Of a stretch of DNA of 64,000 nt, positions 51,991 to 61,516 are shown in pieces (the first letter of the stretch is position 1; every line of letters starts with the position of its first letter). Position numbers and translations under genes: made by a program. Origin of the DNA: an uncultured Eubacteriales bacterium (GTDB lineage Bacteria > Bacillota > Clostridia > Christensenellales > Aristaeellaceae); NCBI GenBank assembly GCA_900315585.1, contig OMZP01000002.1, positions 44,773 to 108,772 on the forward strand, in the 5' to 3' direction. Below the pieces are notes generated by a model that was not told the origin of the DNA, did no database searches, and saw nothing but the letters and a program-made list of their open reading frames with translations.

Positions 51991-52081
51991 TTTCAAGCCC
52001 CATCCGGAGCTCTCTGTATTCACAGCAACCGCTACAGCGTGAGCCGCAGGGTGAGAAGTCGGCGCTTCTGCTTACCAAACT

Positions 52082-52110
52082 ATTATAGCAGGCCACCAAG
52101 GGGTTTGCAA
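52082..52110 (-). promoter_or_regulatory. Promoter of infC-rpmI-rplT
   Basis: On the minus strand TTGCAA, 17 bases, TATAAT, giving a leader of about 145 bases before infC. The gap 51931-52253 contains this promoter, the leader and a type 3 repeat, with no further gene. Confidence 0.85.
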
Positions 52111-52153
52111 GATAAGTTGAGGTTAAATCTTGTGCGATTCCCATGTGGGAATC

Positions 52154-53283
<1,130 letters not shown>

Positions 53284-53291
<8 letters not shown>

Positions 53292-53985
53292 GCGCGCTCA
53301 CCGTCCCTTCCGCAATCCTGGCGCGATAGTCCGCGACGGGGCCGAAGAAATCCATTTCCCGGTTCATCACCAGCACCTTGCCCGCGTCCCGCATGGCCCC
53401 GCCCAGGTCGTGGGACACCATCACCACGGCTACGCCGTGCTTCCGGTTCAGGTTGCGGATCACGTCGTAGAACTCCGCGGCGGCGGCGGGGTCCAGGCCC
53501 GTCACCGGCTCGTCCAGCAGCAGCATCGCATCGGTGGCGCAGAGGGCCCGGGCCAGAAGCGCCCGCTGCTGCTGCCCGCCGGAGAGGGTGCGGTAGGATG
53601 CCTTACGCAGCCGCGTCACGTCCAGCAGCGCCATGTTCTTTTCCGCTTTCTCCCGGTCGGCTTTTCCAAAGAAGAAGCGGCGTCCCATCCGGTTCACGCA
53701 GCCGGACAGCACGACCTCCTCCACGCTGGCGGGAAAGTCCCGCTGGGCGGCGGTCTGCTGGGGCAGGTAGCCGATGCGGTTCTTCACCAGCCCGTCCCCG
53801 TAGGTGATCTTCCCGGCCCGGGGCTTTACCAGCCCCAGCATGGCCCGCATCAGCGTGCTCTTGCCGGAGCCGTTCTCCCCCACGACCACCAGGTAGTCCC
53901 CGGGGTTCACTTCGAAGGAGACGCGGTCCACCGCCACGGTGCCCTCAAAGGCAATCGTGACATCCTTCATGGCAATCAGCGCCAT
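53284..53985 (-). CDS. znuC: Zinc ABC transporter ATP-binding protein
   Basis: A 233-residue ATPase: Walker A GENGSGKSTLMRA, Q-loop YLPQQTAAQRD, signature LSGGQQQRALLARAL, Walker B MLLLDEPVTGLD, switch His in VVMVSHDLGG. The ATG, with GGAGG nine bases upstream, lies 41 bases inside the Fur-family gene. Zinc rather than manganese is inferred from the coupled Zur-like gene and histidine loop in the binding protein. Confidence 0.93.
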
Positions 53986-54409
53986 GCTCCACCGCCTCCC
54001 CTCCGGCCTTCCGGCACTTCTCGCAGACGCCCACCAGTATGGTCTCCCGCGGGTCCAGCCGGAACCCGTGGCTCTTCATCAAATGCTCGGACATCTCCCG
54101 CATCACCGCGCAGTCCACGTGCATCAAATCGCCACAGCGGCTGCACATCATGTGGAAGTGGTCGTCGCATGCAGCGGCGTCCGCCACGTGCTGGTACTGG
54201 GTGATGCCCTGCACGCTCTGGTACTTGCGCACGCTGCCCTGCTCGGCCAGCAGCTCCAGATAGCGATAGACCGTGGAGCGCCCGATCTTCTCTCCCCGGT
54301 CCTGCATCTCGAACACGACCTCGTCCACCGAAAAGTGCTTGAGGCTCTGTTCCTTCAAAAATTTCAACAGCTCACGCTTCTGGCGTGTGCTGTACTCTCC
54401 CCGCGTCAT
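53945..54409 (-). CDS. zur: Fur-family repressor (Zur-like) with His/Cys tail
   Basis: A 154-residue repressor. The winged HTH (1-80) includes GRSTVYRYLELLAEQGSV; the dimer domain has HFHMMC89SRC92 and C129EKC132, the structural zinc site, and H84/H86. The C-terminus extends into EHGADCHEGCHDCL, with three His and three Cys, unusual for the family. That tail is encoded in the overlap with znuC. Co-location with znuA, znuC and znuB supports a zinc role; PerR or Fur cannot be excluded from sequence. Confidence 0.88.
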   Translation of the reverse strand: MTRGEYSTRQKRELLKFLKEQSLKHFSVDEVVFEMQDRGEKIGRSTVYRYLELLAEQGSVRKYQSVQGITQYQHVADAAACDDHFHMMCSRCGDLMHVDCAVMREMSEHLMKSHGFRLDPRETILVGVCEKCRKAGGEAVEHGADCHEGCHDCL

Positions 54410-55299
54410 TTCAGGCCCTCCCGCAGTGCTTCCACATTCTTTTGCATCAGGGACACGTAGGTCTCCCCCGCGTCGAATTCGTACTGGGTGACGGTTTGCA
54501 GGGAGTGGAGCGTGAGGATCATCGCGCCGGTCTCCTCCGCCACGGTGCGGGCGACCGCCTGGGTGCTCATCTCGATGGTGTACACCGCCGGGAGCTGCTT
54601 CTCCGCCACCGCCTGGATCAGCGCGAGGATGGTCTGGGGCGTGGGCTCGGTGTCCGCCGTGCAGGACGGGAACGCCGCCACGTAGTCAAGGCCGTATTCC
54701 CTGACGAAATACAAAAACGGGAAGCGGTCCGCAAACACCAGCGTCTTCGTCTCGCTGGCGTCCACGATTTCCCGGATGGATGCGTCGATGGCGCTGATCT
54801 GTTCGATATACGATGCGGCCTTGTCGGCGTAGATGTCGGCGCGGCCGGGGTCGATTTCTGCCAGCTCGTCCCGGATGGCCTCCACCATCTTCACCGCGTT
54901 CACCGGGCTGGTCCAGATGTGCTCGTCATATTCCGGCGCGTCGTGGAGGTGGCCCTCCTCCCCCTCCTCTTCCAGAAGGGACACGGCGTCCATCATCCGA
55001 AGGGCCTTCGGGCCGTCGCCGTCAAAGCCTGCGAGGATGCTGTCCGCCCATGCGTCGCCCTCGCCGCCGATGTAGACGAACAGGTCCGCGCCGGAGATGG
55101 CGAGGATGTCCGCCGGGGAGGGCTCGTAGGAGTGGACCTCTACGCCGGGATGGATCAGCAGGGTCACTGTTCCGTTCTCTCCCGCCACCTGCCGGGCCAG
55201 GTCGTAGCAGGGAAAGTCCGTGGCCACGATGTTCAGCTCCGCGCTCGCCGCCATGCCCAGGGCCAGCAGCGCCGCGATCCACACAATCAATTTCTTCAT
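54406..55299 (-). CDS. znuA: Zinc ABC transporter substrate-binding protein
   Basis: A 297-residue cluster A-I binding protein with signal peptide MKKLIVWIAALLALGMAASA. Metal ligands expected at H in VEVHSYEPSPADI and H in DEHIWTSPVNAVKM; a short acidic-His loop (EEEGEEGHLHDAPEYDEH) lies before the second. The third usual His region reads LVFADRFPFLYFVREYGLD, as in a DRFPF subgroup. No lipobox Cys follows the signal peptide, unusual for a Gram-positive binding protein. It overlaps zur by four bases and leads the operon. Confidence 0.9.
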   Translation of the reverse strand: MKKLIVWIAALLALGMAASAELNIVATDFPCYDLARQVAGENGTVTLLIHPGVEVHSYEPSPADILAISGADLFVYIGGEGDAWADSILAGFDGDGPKALRMMDAVSLLEEEGEEGHLHDAPEYDEHIWTSPVNAVKMVEAIRDELAEIDPGRADIYADKAASYIEQISAIDASIREIVDASETKTLVFADRFPFLYFVREYGLDYVAAFPSCTADTEPTPQTILALIQAVAEKQLPAVYTIEMSTQAVARTVAEETGAMILTLHSLQTVTQYEFDAGETYVSLMQKNVEALREGLK

Positions 55300-55312
55300 G
55301 CAAACCTCTATT

Positions 55313-55339
55313 TGAAAACTGATTTCAATTTCGTTTTCA
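55313..55339 (-). promoter_or_regulatory. Probable Zur/Fur-type operator at znuA
   Basis: TGAAAAC and GTTTTCA, seven-base perfect arms separated by 13 bases, sit just downstream of the -10 over the expected start of transcription. Fur-family operators are inverted repeats in this position; the exact consensus for this lineage is unknown. Confidence 0.65.
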
Positions 55340-55340
55340 T

Positions 55341-55369
55341 ATTATAGCGAACCTTGGCCATACTGTCAA
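55341..55369 (-). promoter_or_regulatory. Consensus promoter of znuA-zur-znuC-znuB
   Basis: On the minus strand TTGACA, 17 bases, TATAAT, both hexamers perfect, immediately upstream of the operator. Confidence 0.9.
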
Positions 55370-55509
55370 CCCGCGGGCGTTAAGTTTCTGATATTATAAT
55401 GCGGTCTATTCGATTCATATTTTTTTGTTAGGCGGGGACAAGTGATAGAAGCCTTAACATGGTTGTGCTATACTAATGCCAAATCTTAGCGAAAGAGGTA
55501 TGATGCAAT

Positions 55510-57126
55510 ATGGCTAACATTGATCTGACCAAATATGGCATTACCGGCACGACCGAAATCGTCTACAACCCCTCTTACGAAGAGCTGTACAAGGCGGAGA
55601 TGGATCCGTCCCTGACCGGCTATGACGTGGGCGTTGAGACCGAGCTGGGCGCCGTGAACGTGATGACCGGCATCTACACCGGCCGTTCCCCCAAGGACAA
55701 GTACATCGTCATGGACGAGAACTCCAAGGACACCGTTTGGTGGACCACCGAGGGCTACAAGAACGACAACCATCCCATGACCCAGGAGACCTGGGAGGTC
55801 GTGAAGGACCTGGCCAAGAAGCAGCTGAGCGGCAACAAGAAGCTGTACGTCGTGGACGCCTTCTGCGGCGCCAACAAGGACACCCGCATGGCCATCCGCT
55901 TCGTGATGGAGGTCGCCTGGCAGGCCCATTTCGTGCGCAACATGTTCATCAAGCCCACCGAGGCTGAGCTGGCCGCCTTCGAGCCGGACTTCGTGGTGTA
56001 CACCGCCTCCAAGGCCAAGTGCGAGAACTACAAGGAGCTGGGCCTCAATTCCGAGACCGTCGTGGCCTTCAACGTCACCTCCCGCGAGCAGGTCATCATC
56101 AACACCTGGTACGGCGGCGAAATGAAGAAGGGCATGTTCTCCATGATGAACTACTACCTGCCGCTGAAGGGCATTGCCGCCATGCACTGCTCCGCCAACA
56201 CCGACATGGAAGGCAAGAACACCGCCATCTTCTTCGGCCTGTCCGGCACCGGCAAGACCACCCTGTCCACCGACCCCAAGCGCCTGCTGATCGGCGACGA
56301 CGAGCATGGCTGGGACGACAACGGCGTGTTCAACTTCGAGGGCGGCTGCTACGCGAAGGTCATCAACCTGGACAAGGAGTCCGAGCCTGACATCTACAAC
56401 GCCATCAAGCGCGACGCGCTGCTGGAGAACGTGACCGTGGACAAGGACGGCAAGATCGACTTCGCCGACAAGTCCGTCACCGAGAACACCCGCGTGTCCT
56501 ATCCCATCGAGCACATCGAGAAGATCGTCAAGAACGTCAATCCCGTGTCCGCCGGCCCCGACGCCCAGAACGTGATCTTCCTGAGCGCGGACGCTTTCGG
56601 CGTGCTGCCCCCGGTGTCCATCCTGACCCCCGAGCAGACCAAGTACTACTTCCTGTCCGGCTTCACCGCCAAGCTGGCCGGCACCGAGCGCGGCATCACC
56701 GAGCCCACCCCCACCTTCTCCGCCTGCTTCGGCCAGGCCTTCCTGGAGCTGCATCCCACCAAGTATGCTGAGGAGCTCGTGAAGAAGATGGAGAAGAGCG
56801 GCGCGAAGGCCTACCTGGTGAACACCGGCTGGAACGGCACCGGCAAGCGCATCTCCATCAAGGACACCCGCGGCATCATCGACGCGATCCTGGGCGGCGC
56901 CATCCTGAAGGCTCCCACCAAGAAGATCCCCTACTTCAACTTCGAGGTTCCCACCGAGCTGGAAGGCGTGGACACCGGCATTCTGGATCCCCGCGACACC
57001 TACGCGGACGCTTCCGAGTGGGACGCCAAGGCCAAGGACCTGGCCGGCCGCTTCATCAAGAACTTCGTCAAGTACGAGTCCAACGAAGCCGGCAAGGCGC
57101 TGGTCGCCGCTGGCCCGCAGCTGTAA
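55510..57126 (+). CDS. pckA: Phosphoenolpyruvate carboxykinase (ATP)
   Basis: A 538-residue enzyme interconverting oxaloacetate with ATP and PEP with ADP and CO2. It has [12 protein letters not shown] (oxaloacetate binding), kinase-1a [11 protein letters not shown], the metal site near GDDEHGWDD, and ATP-binding [19 protein letters not shown]. In anaerobes it often runs toward oxaloacetate. Codon use looks highly biased (mostly C-ending), suggesting strong expression. Own terminator follows. Confidence 0.98.
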   Translation: MANIDLTKYGITGTTEIVYNPSYEELYKAEMDPSLTGYDVGVETELGAVNVMTGIYTGRSPKDKYIVMDENSKDTVWWTTEGYKNDNHPMTQETWEVVKDLAKKQLSGNKKLYVVDAFCGANKDTRMAIRFVMEVAWQAHFVRNMFIKPTEAELAAFEPDFVVYTASKAKCENYKELGLNSETVVAFNVTSREQVIINTWYGGEMKKGMFSMMNYYLPLKGIAAMHCSANTDMEGKNTAIFFGLSGTGKTTLSTDPKRLLIGDDEHGWDDNGVFNFEGGCYAKVINLDKESEPDIYNAIKRDALLENVTVDKDGKIDFADKSVTENTRVSYPIEHIEKIVKNVNPVSAGPDAQNVIFLSADAFGVLPPVSILTPEQTKYYFLSGFTAKLAGTERGITEPTPTFSACFGQAFLELHPTKYAEELVKKMEKSGAKAYLVNTGWNGTGKRISIKDTRGIIDAILGGAILKAPTKKIPYFNFEVPTELEGVDTGILDPRDTYADASEWDAKAKDLAGRFIKNFVKYESNEAGKALVAAGPQL

Positions 57127-57146
57127 GAGGCGGATCAAGCAAAGCG

Positions 57147-57180
57147 AACCGGGTGTGAGAGCGATCTCACACCCGGTTTT
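57147..57180 (+). terminator. Terminator of pckA
   Basis: AACCGGGTGTGAGA and TCTCACACCCGGTT pair perfectly around GCGA, followed by TTTT. Confidence 0.9.
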
Positions 57181-57185
57181 ACTAA

Positions 57186-57219
57186 AGACATGACCACCGG
57201 CTTTTCGGTGGTCATGTCT
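57186..57219 (-). terminator. Terminator of the alarmone synthetase gene
   Basis: AGACATGACCACCG and CGGTGGTCATGTCT stem with a short loop; two bases past the minus-strand stop; TTAGTAAAACC follows rather than a T-run. Confidence 0.7.
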
Positions 57220-57220
57220 C

Positions 57221-57961
57221 TTATTTGTTCTCCTGTTCCCCCTGCACCAGGGCCTCCGGGGATTCGTCCACCCGGTCGCCCACCATCTGCAGGGCCTTGA
57301 AGATCTCCTGCATCTTGTAGTCGGTCTCGGTGATCACGTCGGCGCAGGAGCGCAGCTCGTCCACGATCCTCTGGGGCACCGCGTCCTTGCTCTTGTAGCG
57401 GATGCCGTGCTCCAGCGTGGCCCAAAAGTCCATGGCGACGGTGCGAATCTGGATCTCCACGGGGATGTACAGCTTGCCCCGGGAGATGTACACCGGCACG
57501 TCCACCACGATGTGCAGGCTTCGGTAGCCGTTGGGCTTGGGATGGGCGATGTAGTTCTTTTGCAGGATCAGGTTGATGTCGTCCTGGGCCAGCAGCAGGT
57601 CCGCGATCTTGTAGATGTCGTCCACATACCGGCACACCACCCGCACGCCGGCGATGTCGTGCAGGGTCTTCTTCGCGCAGGAAATGGTGATGGGATAGCC
57701 CAGGTCGTGCAGCTTCATGATGATGCTGTTCAGGCTCTTCACCCGGCTCTCGATGTGGTGGATCGGGTTGTGCATGTGCTTGAAGGAGAAATCGCTGTCC
57801 AGGGTCTGGAGCCGGGCGTTGATCTCCCGGATGGCCGCCTCGTACACCCCGTGGATCTGGGCGTACTCTCTTCGCAGCTCCTCCATGGCCATGCTGGCCT
57901 TTATATCCATGGGCTGGTAATCCTCCCGAACCCGGTTGTTTTCAAGGTTGTTCCGTTCCAT
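57221..57961 (-). CDS. Small alarmone synthetase (GTP pyrophosphokinase family)
   Basis: A 246-residue RelA/SpoT-synthetase-domain protein without hydrolase or TGS domains, so a SAS (RelP/RelQ-like) enzyme making (p)ppGpp. Seen are DIAGVRVVCRYVDDIYKIADLL, the substrate loop PKPNGYRSLHIVVDVPV, and VEIQIRTVAMDFWATLEHGIRYK. The ATG is placed after GGAGG; an ATG 21 bases earlier overlaps the CBS gene stop by four bases and is a real alternative. Confidence 0.92.
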   Translation of the reverse strand: MERNNLENNRVREDYQPMDIKASMAMEELRREYAQIHGVYEAAIREINARLQTLDSDFSFKHMHNPIHHIESRVKSLNSIIMKLHDLGYPITISCAKKTLHDIAGVRVVCRYVDDIYKIADLLLAQDDINLILQKNYIAHPKPNGYRSLHIVVDVPVYISRGKLYIPVEIQIRTVAMDFWATLEHGIRYKSKDAVPQRIVDELRSCADVITETDYKMQEIFKALQMVGDRVDESPEALVQGEQENK

Positions 57962-57978
57962 AGGGCCTCCATGTGGGA

Positions 57979-58689
57979 TCATTGGTCGTCCCGGAGCACG
58001 TCCCAGCTGGTGAGCATCGCCAGCACCTGGGAGTGCTGCTCGCCGTCCTCGGTGATGAAGGCCACCGCCAAGCGGCTGTTGCGCTCCCGGCGCTTCTCAA
58101 AGGCCTCGCGCACCGTGGTCAGCGTCGCGTTCGCGTCAAAGAAGGCATACTTTTCGCTGCGCTCGTCGTCAAAGTCCAGCGCGTTCTTGAGTTCCCCGAT
58201 CCGAAGGTTGTCGTGCAGCTTCTCAAAGCCGGTGTCGCCCACGTAGCGCATCAGGCTGGCGGCGCTGAACACGCCCACCAGGCCGGTCCTGTCCCGCACG
58301 GGCACGTGGGAATAGCCCATGCGCATCATGTGGCGCATCACGCCGATGGCCTCGTCGTTGGGGTGGGCGAACAGGATCCGGTCGCCGGGAGTGCCGTAGT
58401 CCCGGGCGAAGCGCGGCCGCTGGACATAGGCCACGATGCCCTCCAGCATGTCCACCACGGACTGGGAGGGCTCCACCACGGCCTCCCCCGCCTCGTCGGT
58501 GTTGTGGGAGAGGATGTTGCGGATCTCGCGGCACAGGTCCAGGTCCGTGCGACAGGGGGCGCTGTCCGGGTCGTGAAGGTATTCCATCACCACGCTGCCG
58601 GAGGACATGCGCTTGCCGTCGTACCGCTTTTCCAGCAAGCCCTCCAGCTTCCGAAAGAGCGTCAGAAACCGCTCCGCCCGCTGCTCCAA
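57979..58689 (-). CDS. CBS-domain protein
   Basis: A 236-residue protein. An N-terminal helical domain (about 1-90) precedes a CBS pair (VMRHMMRMGYSHVPVRDRTGLVGVFSAASLMRYVGDTGF and, near the end, LAVAFITEDGEQHSQVLAMLTSWDVL). CBS pairs typically bind adenine nucleotides. Start is TTG, with AGGAGGGG at proper distance. It directly precedes the alarmone synthetase gene and may couple nucleotide state to it; this is inference. Confidence 0.8.
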   Translation of the reverse strand: MEQRAERFLTLFRKLEGLLEKRYDGKRMSSGSVVMEYLHDPDSAPCRTDLDLCREIRNILSHNTDEAGEAVVEPSQSVVDMLEGIVAYVQRPRFARDYGTPGDRILFAHPNDEAIGVMRHMMRMGYSHVPVRDRTGLVGVFSAASLMRYVGDTGFEKLHDNLRIGELKNALDFDDERSEKYAFFDANATLTTVREAFEKRRERNSRLAVAFITEDGEQHSQVLAMLTSWDVLRDDQ

Positions 58690-58727
58690 CCCGAACCCCT
58701 CCTTTAATCATATCATAACATATATCC

Positions 58728-59606
58728 CTATAAAATGCAACTGGATTCGAGGAACGCGTCCAGCACGCGGTTCAACTCCTCCAGCGTCAGCGCCTCCCCG
58801 CGGACGCGCTCGTCCAGGCCCGCGGCCAGCACGACCTCCCGGGCCGCTTCCTGGCTCAGGCCGAAGGCGGGCTTTAAGTTGTTCACGAGGGTCTTTCGGC
58901 GCATGGCAAAGGCGGCGCGGATCAGCTTGCGGAAGGCCTTTTCGTCCTTCGGCGCCACCGGCGGATTCGACCAGCGGTCGATGCGGATGAAGGCGCTGGT
59001 CACATGGGGCGGCGGGTCGAAGGCCTCCGGGGCCACCTCCGTCAGCACCCGTGCGCTGCCGTAGAATTGCAGCTCCGCCGCCAGGGCGCACCACTGCTTC
59101 TTCCCCGGAACGGACATCACCCGCTCCGCCGCCTCCTTCTGCACCATGATGGCGATGCTCTCCGGCGGACAGTCCGAGGACGTGAGCCGCAGCAGGATGT
59201 CGGCGGTAATGTAGTACGGCAGGTTGGCCACGACCCGGTAGGGCTCGCCTACAAAATACTCGTCCACCAGGGCGCGGATGTCCGCCTTCATGATGTCGCT
59301 GAACACCACGCGGGCGTTGTCCTCCCCGGCCAGCACGTCGTCAAGCACCGGCTCCAGGCCCTTGTCCACCTCCACGGCCAGTACCCGCTTCGCGCGCCTC
59401 GCCAGCAGCGCCGTCATCACGCCCGCGCCGGGGCCGATCTCCAGCACGTTGTCCTCCGGGCAGACCTCAGCGTCGTCCAGCAGCAGCGCAATCAGGCTCT
59501 CGGACAGCAGGAAATTCTGCCCCAGGCTGTGCGTGGTTTTGAAGCGGTGCTTCTCCAGCGCCACGCGGGCGCGGAGCTCTAATGAAACAAACGTATCTTG
59601 AGACAT
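58728..59606 (-). CDS. rsmA: 16S rRNA dimethyladenosine transferase KsgA
   Basis: A 292-residue enzyme dimethylating two adjacent adenines in 16S rRNA helix 45. SAM site VLEIGPGAGVMTALLARR, catalytic NLPYYITADILLRL, and a C-terminal helical domain. Start GQNFLL block at residue 29 is family typical. Full length. Confidence 0.97.
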   Translation of the reverse strand: MSQDTFVSLELRARVALEKHRFKTTHSLGQNFLLSESLIALLLDDAEVCPEDNVLEIGPGAGVMTALLARRAKRVLAVEVDKGLEPVLDDVLAGEDNARVVFSDIMKADIRALVDEYFVGEPYRVVANLPYYITADILLRLTSSDCPPESIAIMVQKEAAERVMSVPGKKQWCALAAELQFYGSARVLTEVAPEAFDPPPHVTSAFIRIDRWSNPPVAPKDEKAFRKLIRAAFAMRRKTLVNNLKPAFGLSQEAAREVVLAAGLDERVRGEALTLEELNRVLDAFLESSCIL

Positions 59607-59627
59607 GAAATCTCCCTATCTCTCAAA

Positions 59628-59718
59628 GAGTTTAGAGTTTAGTTTAAAAGCGCCTCGGGCTGTATTGATATTCCGGCCATTCAATCTGAACTCTAAACTC
59701 TACACGCTTAACTCTCAA
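59628..59718. repeat. Type 3 hairpin repeat, copy C
   Basis: AGAGTTTAGAGTTTAGTTT at left, AACTCTAAACTCTACACGCT and AACTCTCA at right. Gap between rsmA and the upp terminator. Confidence 0.75.
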
Positions 59719-59759
59719 AAAAACCGCGCGTCGTGAGGCTCATGCCCACAAACGCGCGG
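59716..59759 (-). terminator. Terminator of upp
   Basis: On the minus strand CCGCGCGT and ACGCGCGG pair around a 20-base loop, followed by TTTTTTT. Confidence 0.75.
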
Positions 59760-59773
59760 ACCTTCGCGGTTTT

Positions 59774-60403
59774 TTATTTCGTCCCGAACAGACGGTCGCC
59801 CGCGTCGCCCAGGCCGGGAACGATGTACTTGTGTTCGTTCAGGTGGTCGTCGATGGCGGCGATGTACAGGTCCACGTCCGGATGGGCTTCCTGCACGGCC
59901 TTCACGCCCTCGGGGCAGCCCACCAGGCACATCAGCGTGACGGACTTGCAGCCGCGCTTCTTGATGAAGTCGATGGCGGCGATGGCGGAGCCGCCGGTGG
60001 CCAGCATCGGGTCCACCACGATCAGGTCGCGTTCGTCCACGTCATAGGGCAGCTTGCAGTAATATTCCACGGGCATGTGGGTCTCCGGGTCGCGATACAG
60101 GCCGATGTGCCCCACCTTTGCCGTGGGCACCAGGTTCATCACGCCGTCCACCATGCCCAGGCCCGCGCGCAGAATCGGCACGATGCCCAGCTTCTTGCCG
60201 GCGATGATCTTGCTCTTGCACTTGGCCACGGGGGTCTCGATCTCGACCTCCTCCAGGGGCAGGTTGCGGGTGACCTCATAGGCCATCAGCATGGAGATCT
60301 CCTCCAGCAGCTCGCGGAAATCCTTATTGCCGCAATCCTTGTCGCGCATCAGCGTGAGTTTGTGCTGAACCAGGGGATGATCGACCACAACGACTTTGCT
60401 CAT
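59774..60403 (-). CDS. upp: Uracil phosphoribosyltransferase
   Basis: A 209-residue cytoplasmic enzyme making UMP from uracil and PRPP. PRPP-loop region [22 protein letters not shown]-terminal [27 protein letters not shown] uracil site. Full length, own promoter. Confidence 0.98.
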   Translation of the reverse strand: MSKVVVVDHPLVQHKLTLMRDKDCGNKDFRELLEEISMLMAYEVTRNLPLEEVEIETPVAKCKSKIIAGKKLGIVPILRAGLGMVDGVMNLVPTAKVGHIGLYRDPETHMPVEYYCKLPYDVDERDLIVVDPMLATGGSAIAAIDFIKKRGCKSVTLMCLVGCPEGVKAVQEAHPDVDLYIAAIDDHLNEHKYIVPGLGDAGDRLFGTK

Positions 60404-60434
60404 GTAATGTCCCTCCCACGATTTTTCTCAAACC

Positions 60435-60463
60435 ATTATATATGATTTCGCGTCGCAATGCAA
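60435..60463 (-). promoter_or_regulatory. Promoter of upp
   Basis: On the minus strand TTGCAT, 17 bases, TATAAT, about 32 bases before the ATG. Confidence 0.75.
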
Positions 60464-60474
60464 TAACAGATTTG

Positions 60475-61302
60475 TCACATTTCTGTGTATTCCTGGGAGG
60501 GGTGCACGATGGCACGCCCGGTCTTTTCGTCGAAGCCCTCCAGCACCAGCAGGGACTTTGCCCCCGTCACCCGCTTCGCCTGGGGCTTGGCGGTGGCGAT
60601 CATCACGCCCACGCCCACGACCTCCGCCAGGAACTCCTTCATCAGGTCCACCATGCCTTGCAGCGTGCCGCCGCCCTTCATAAAGTCGTCGATGATCAGC
60701 GCTCGCTGGCCCGGCCGCACGGCACGGCGAGTCAGGGCCATGGTCTCGATGCGCTCGCTGCCGCCGCCGGCAATGTAGTTGATCTTGACGGCGCTGCCCT
60801 CGTAGGCGCGGCTGTCGCGGCGGGCAATCACCAGCGGCACGTCCAGCATCCGCGCCGTCATCAGCGCGATGGGAATGCCCTTGGTCTCCATGGTGAGCAC
60901 GAAATGGGGCTGGCGGTCATAGTACTGGGAGGCCAGGATCTCGCCCATCTGCTGGGCGATGCCGCTGTCGGCGGCGATGTCCGAGGTGTAGAGGAAGCCG
61001 CCCGGCAGCATTCGGCCCGGCTCCGACAGGCGCTCGGACAGCTCCGTCAGCACCCGATTCACCTTCTTCGGGCTGGGGATGGCGCGATAGCGCACGCCGC
61101 CCGCCGCCCCGGCCACCGTCTCCACCCGGCCCAGGTCGAATCGCTCAAAGGAGGCGCTGATCAGGTCGATGTCCTCGCTGATGGTGGACTTGGCCGAGCC
61201 GAACAGCTCGCAGAACTCGCTCAGCGTGTGGATGCGGTTAGGGGTGTCCGTCAGTATCTTCGTCAGTGCGCCCAGGCGCTCGTTGCGCTTGATCTTGTCC
61301 AT
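60475..61302 (-). CDS. purR: Purine operon repressor PurR
   Basis: A 275-residue Gram-positive PurR. N-terminal winged HTH (1-73: RLGALTKILTDTPNRIHTLSEFCELFGSAKSTISEDIDLI) and a C-terminal phosphoribosyltransferase-like domain with PRPP motif ALIIDDFMKGGGTLQGM. PRPP relieves repression of pur genes. It is divergent from murC and its own promoter carries two PurBox-like sites. Confidence 0.95.
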   Translation of the reverse strand: MDKIKRNERLGALTKILTDTPNRIHTLSEFCELFGSAKSTISEDIDLISASFERFDLGRVETVAGAAGGVRYRAIPSPKKVNRVLTELSERLSEPGRMLPGGFLYTSDIAADSGIAQQMGEILASQYYDRQPHFVLTMETKGIPIALMTARMLDVPLVIARRDSRAYEGSAVKINYIAGGGSERIETMALTRRAVRPGQRALIIDDFMKGGGTLQGMVDLMKEFLAEVVGVGVMIATAKPQAKRVTGAKSLLVLEGFDEKTGRAIVHPSQEYTEM

Positions 61303-61313
61303 GTGCGGCCCTC

Positions 61314-61357
61314 AATTCCGAATTATTTTTTGATTTCTTCCATTATAATTCGGATAT
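61314..61357. promoter_or_regulatory. Paired PurBox-like operators and -10 box at purR
   Basis: AATTCCGAATTAT at 61314-61326 and its inverted partner (ATATCCGAATTAT on the minus strand, 61345-61357), separated by 18 bases, each matching 12 of 13 positions of the Bacillus PurBox AWWWCCGAACWWT as I recall it. A minus-strand TATAAT at 61342-61347 lies inside the array. Confidence 0.7.
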
Positions 61358-61441
61358 GTTAGCTTTTCACCGGATTTGAGGCAAATCTTCCCCGGGGAAA
61401 GAACATTTAACCTTCATTTCTCCGAGGACGTCCCATGGCGC

Positions 61442-61470
61442 TTGCAGGAAACGGCAATTTGTTTTATAAT
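61442..61470 (+). promoter_or_regulatory. Promoter of murC
   Basis: TTGCAG, 17 bases, TATAAT, 46 bases before the ATG. Confidence 0.75.
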
Positions 61471-61478
61471 ACAAATTG
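61455..61478. promoter_or_regulatory. Palindrome over the murC -10
   Basis: CAATTTGT and ACAAATTG, perfect eight-base arms around eight bases that contain most of TATAAT. A candidate operator. Confidence 0.5.
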
Positions 61479-61516
61479 GGGCTTTGCGTATGCCCCGGAA
61501 ATGGGAGGAAACGGCT

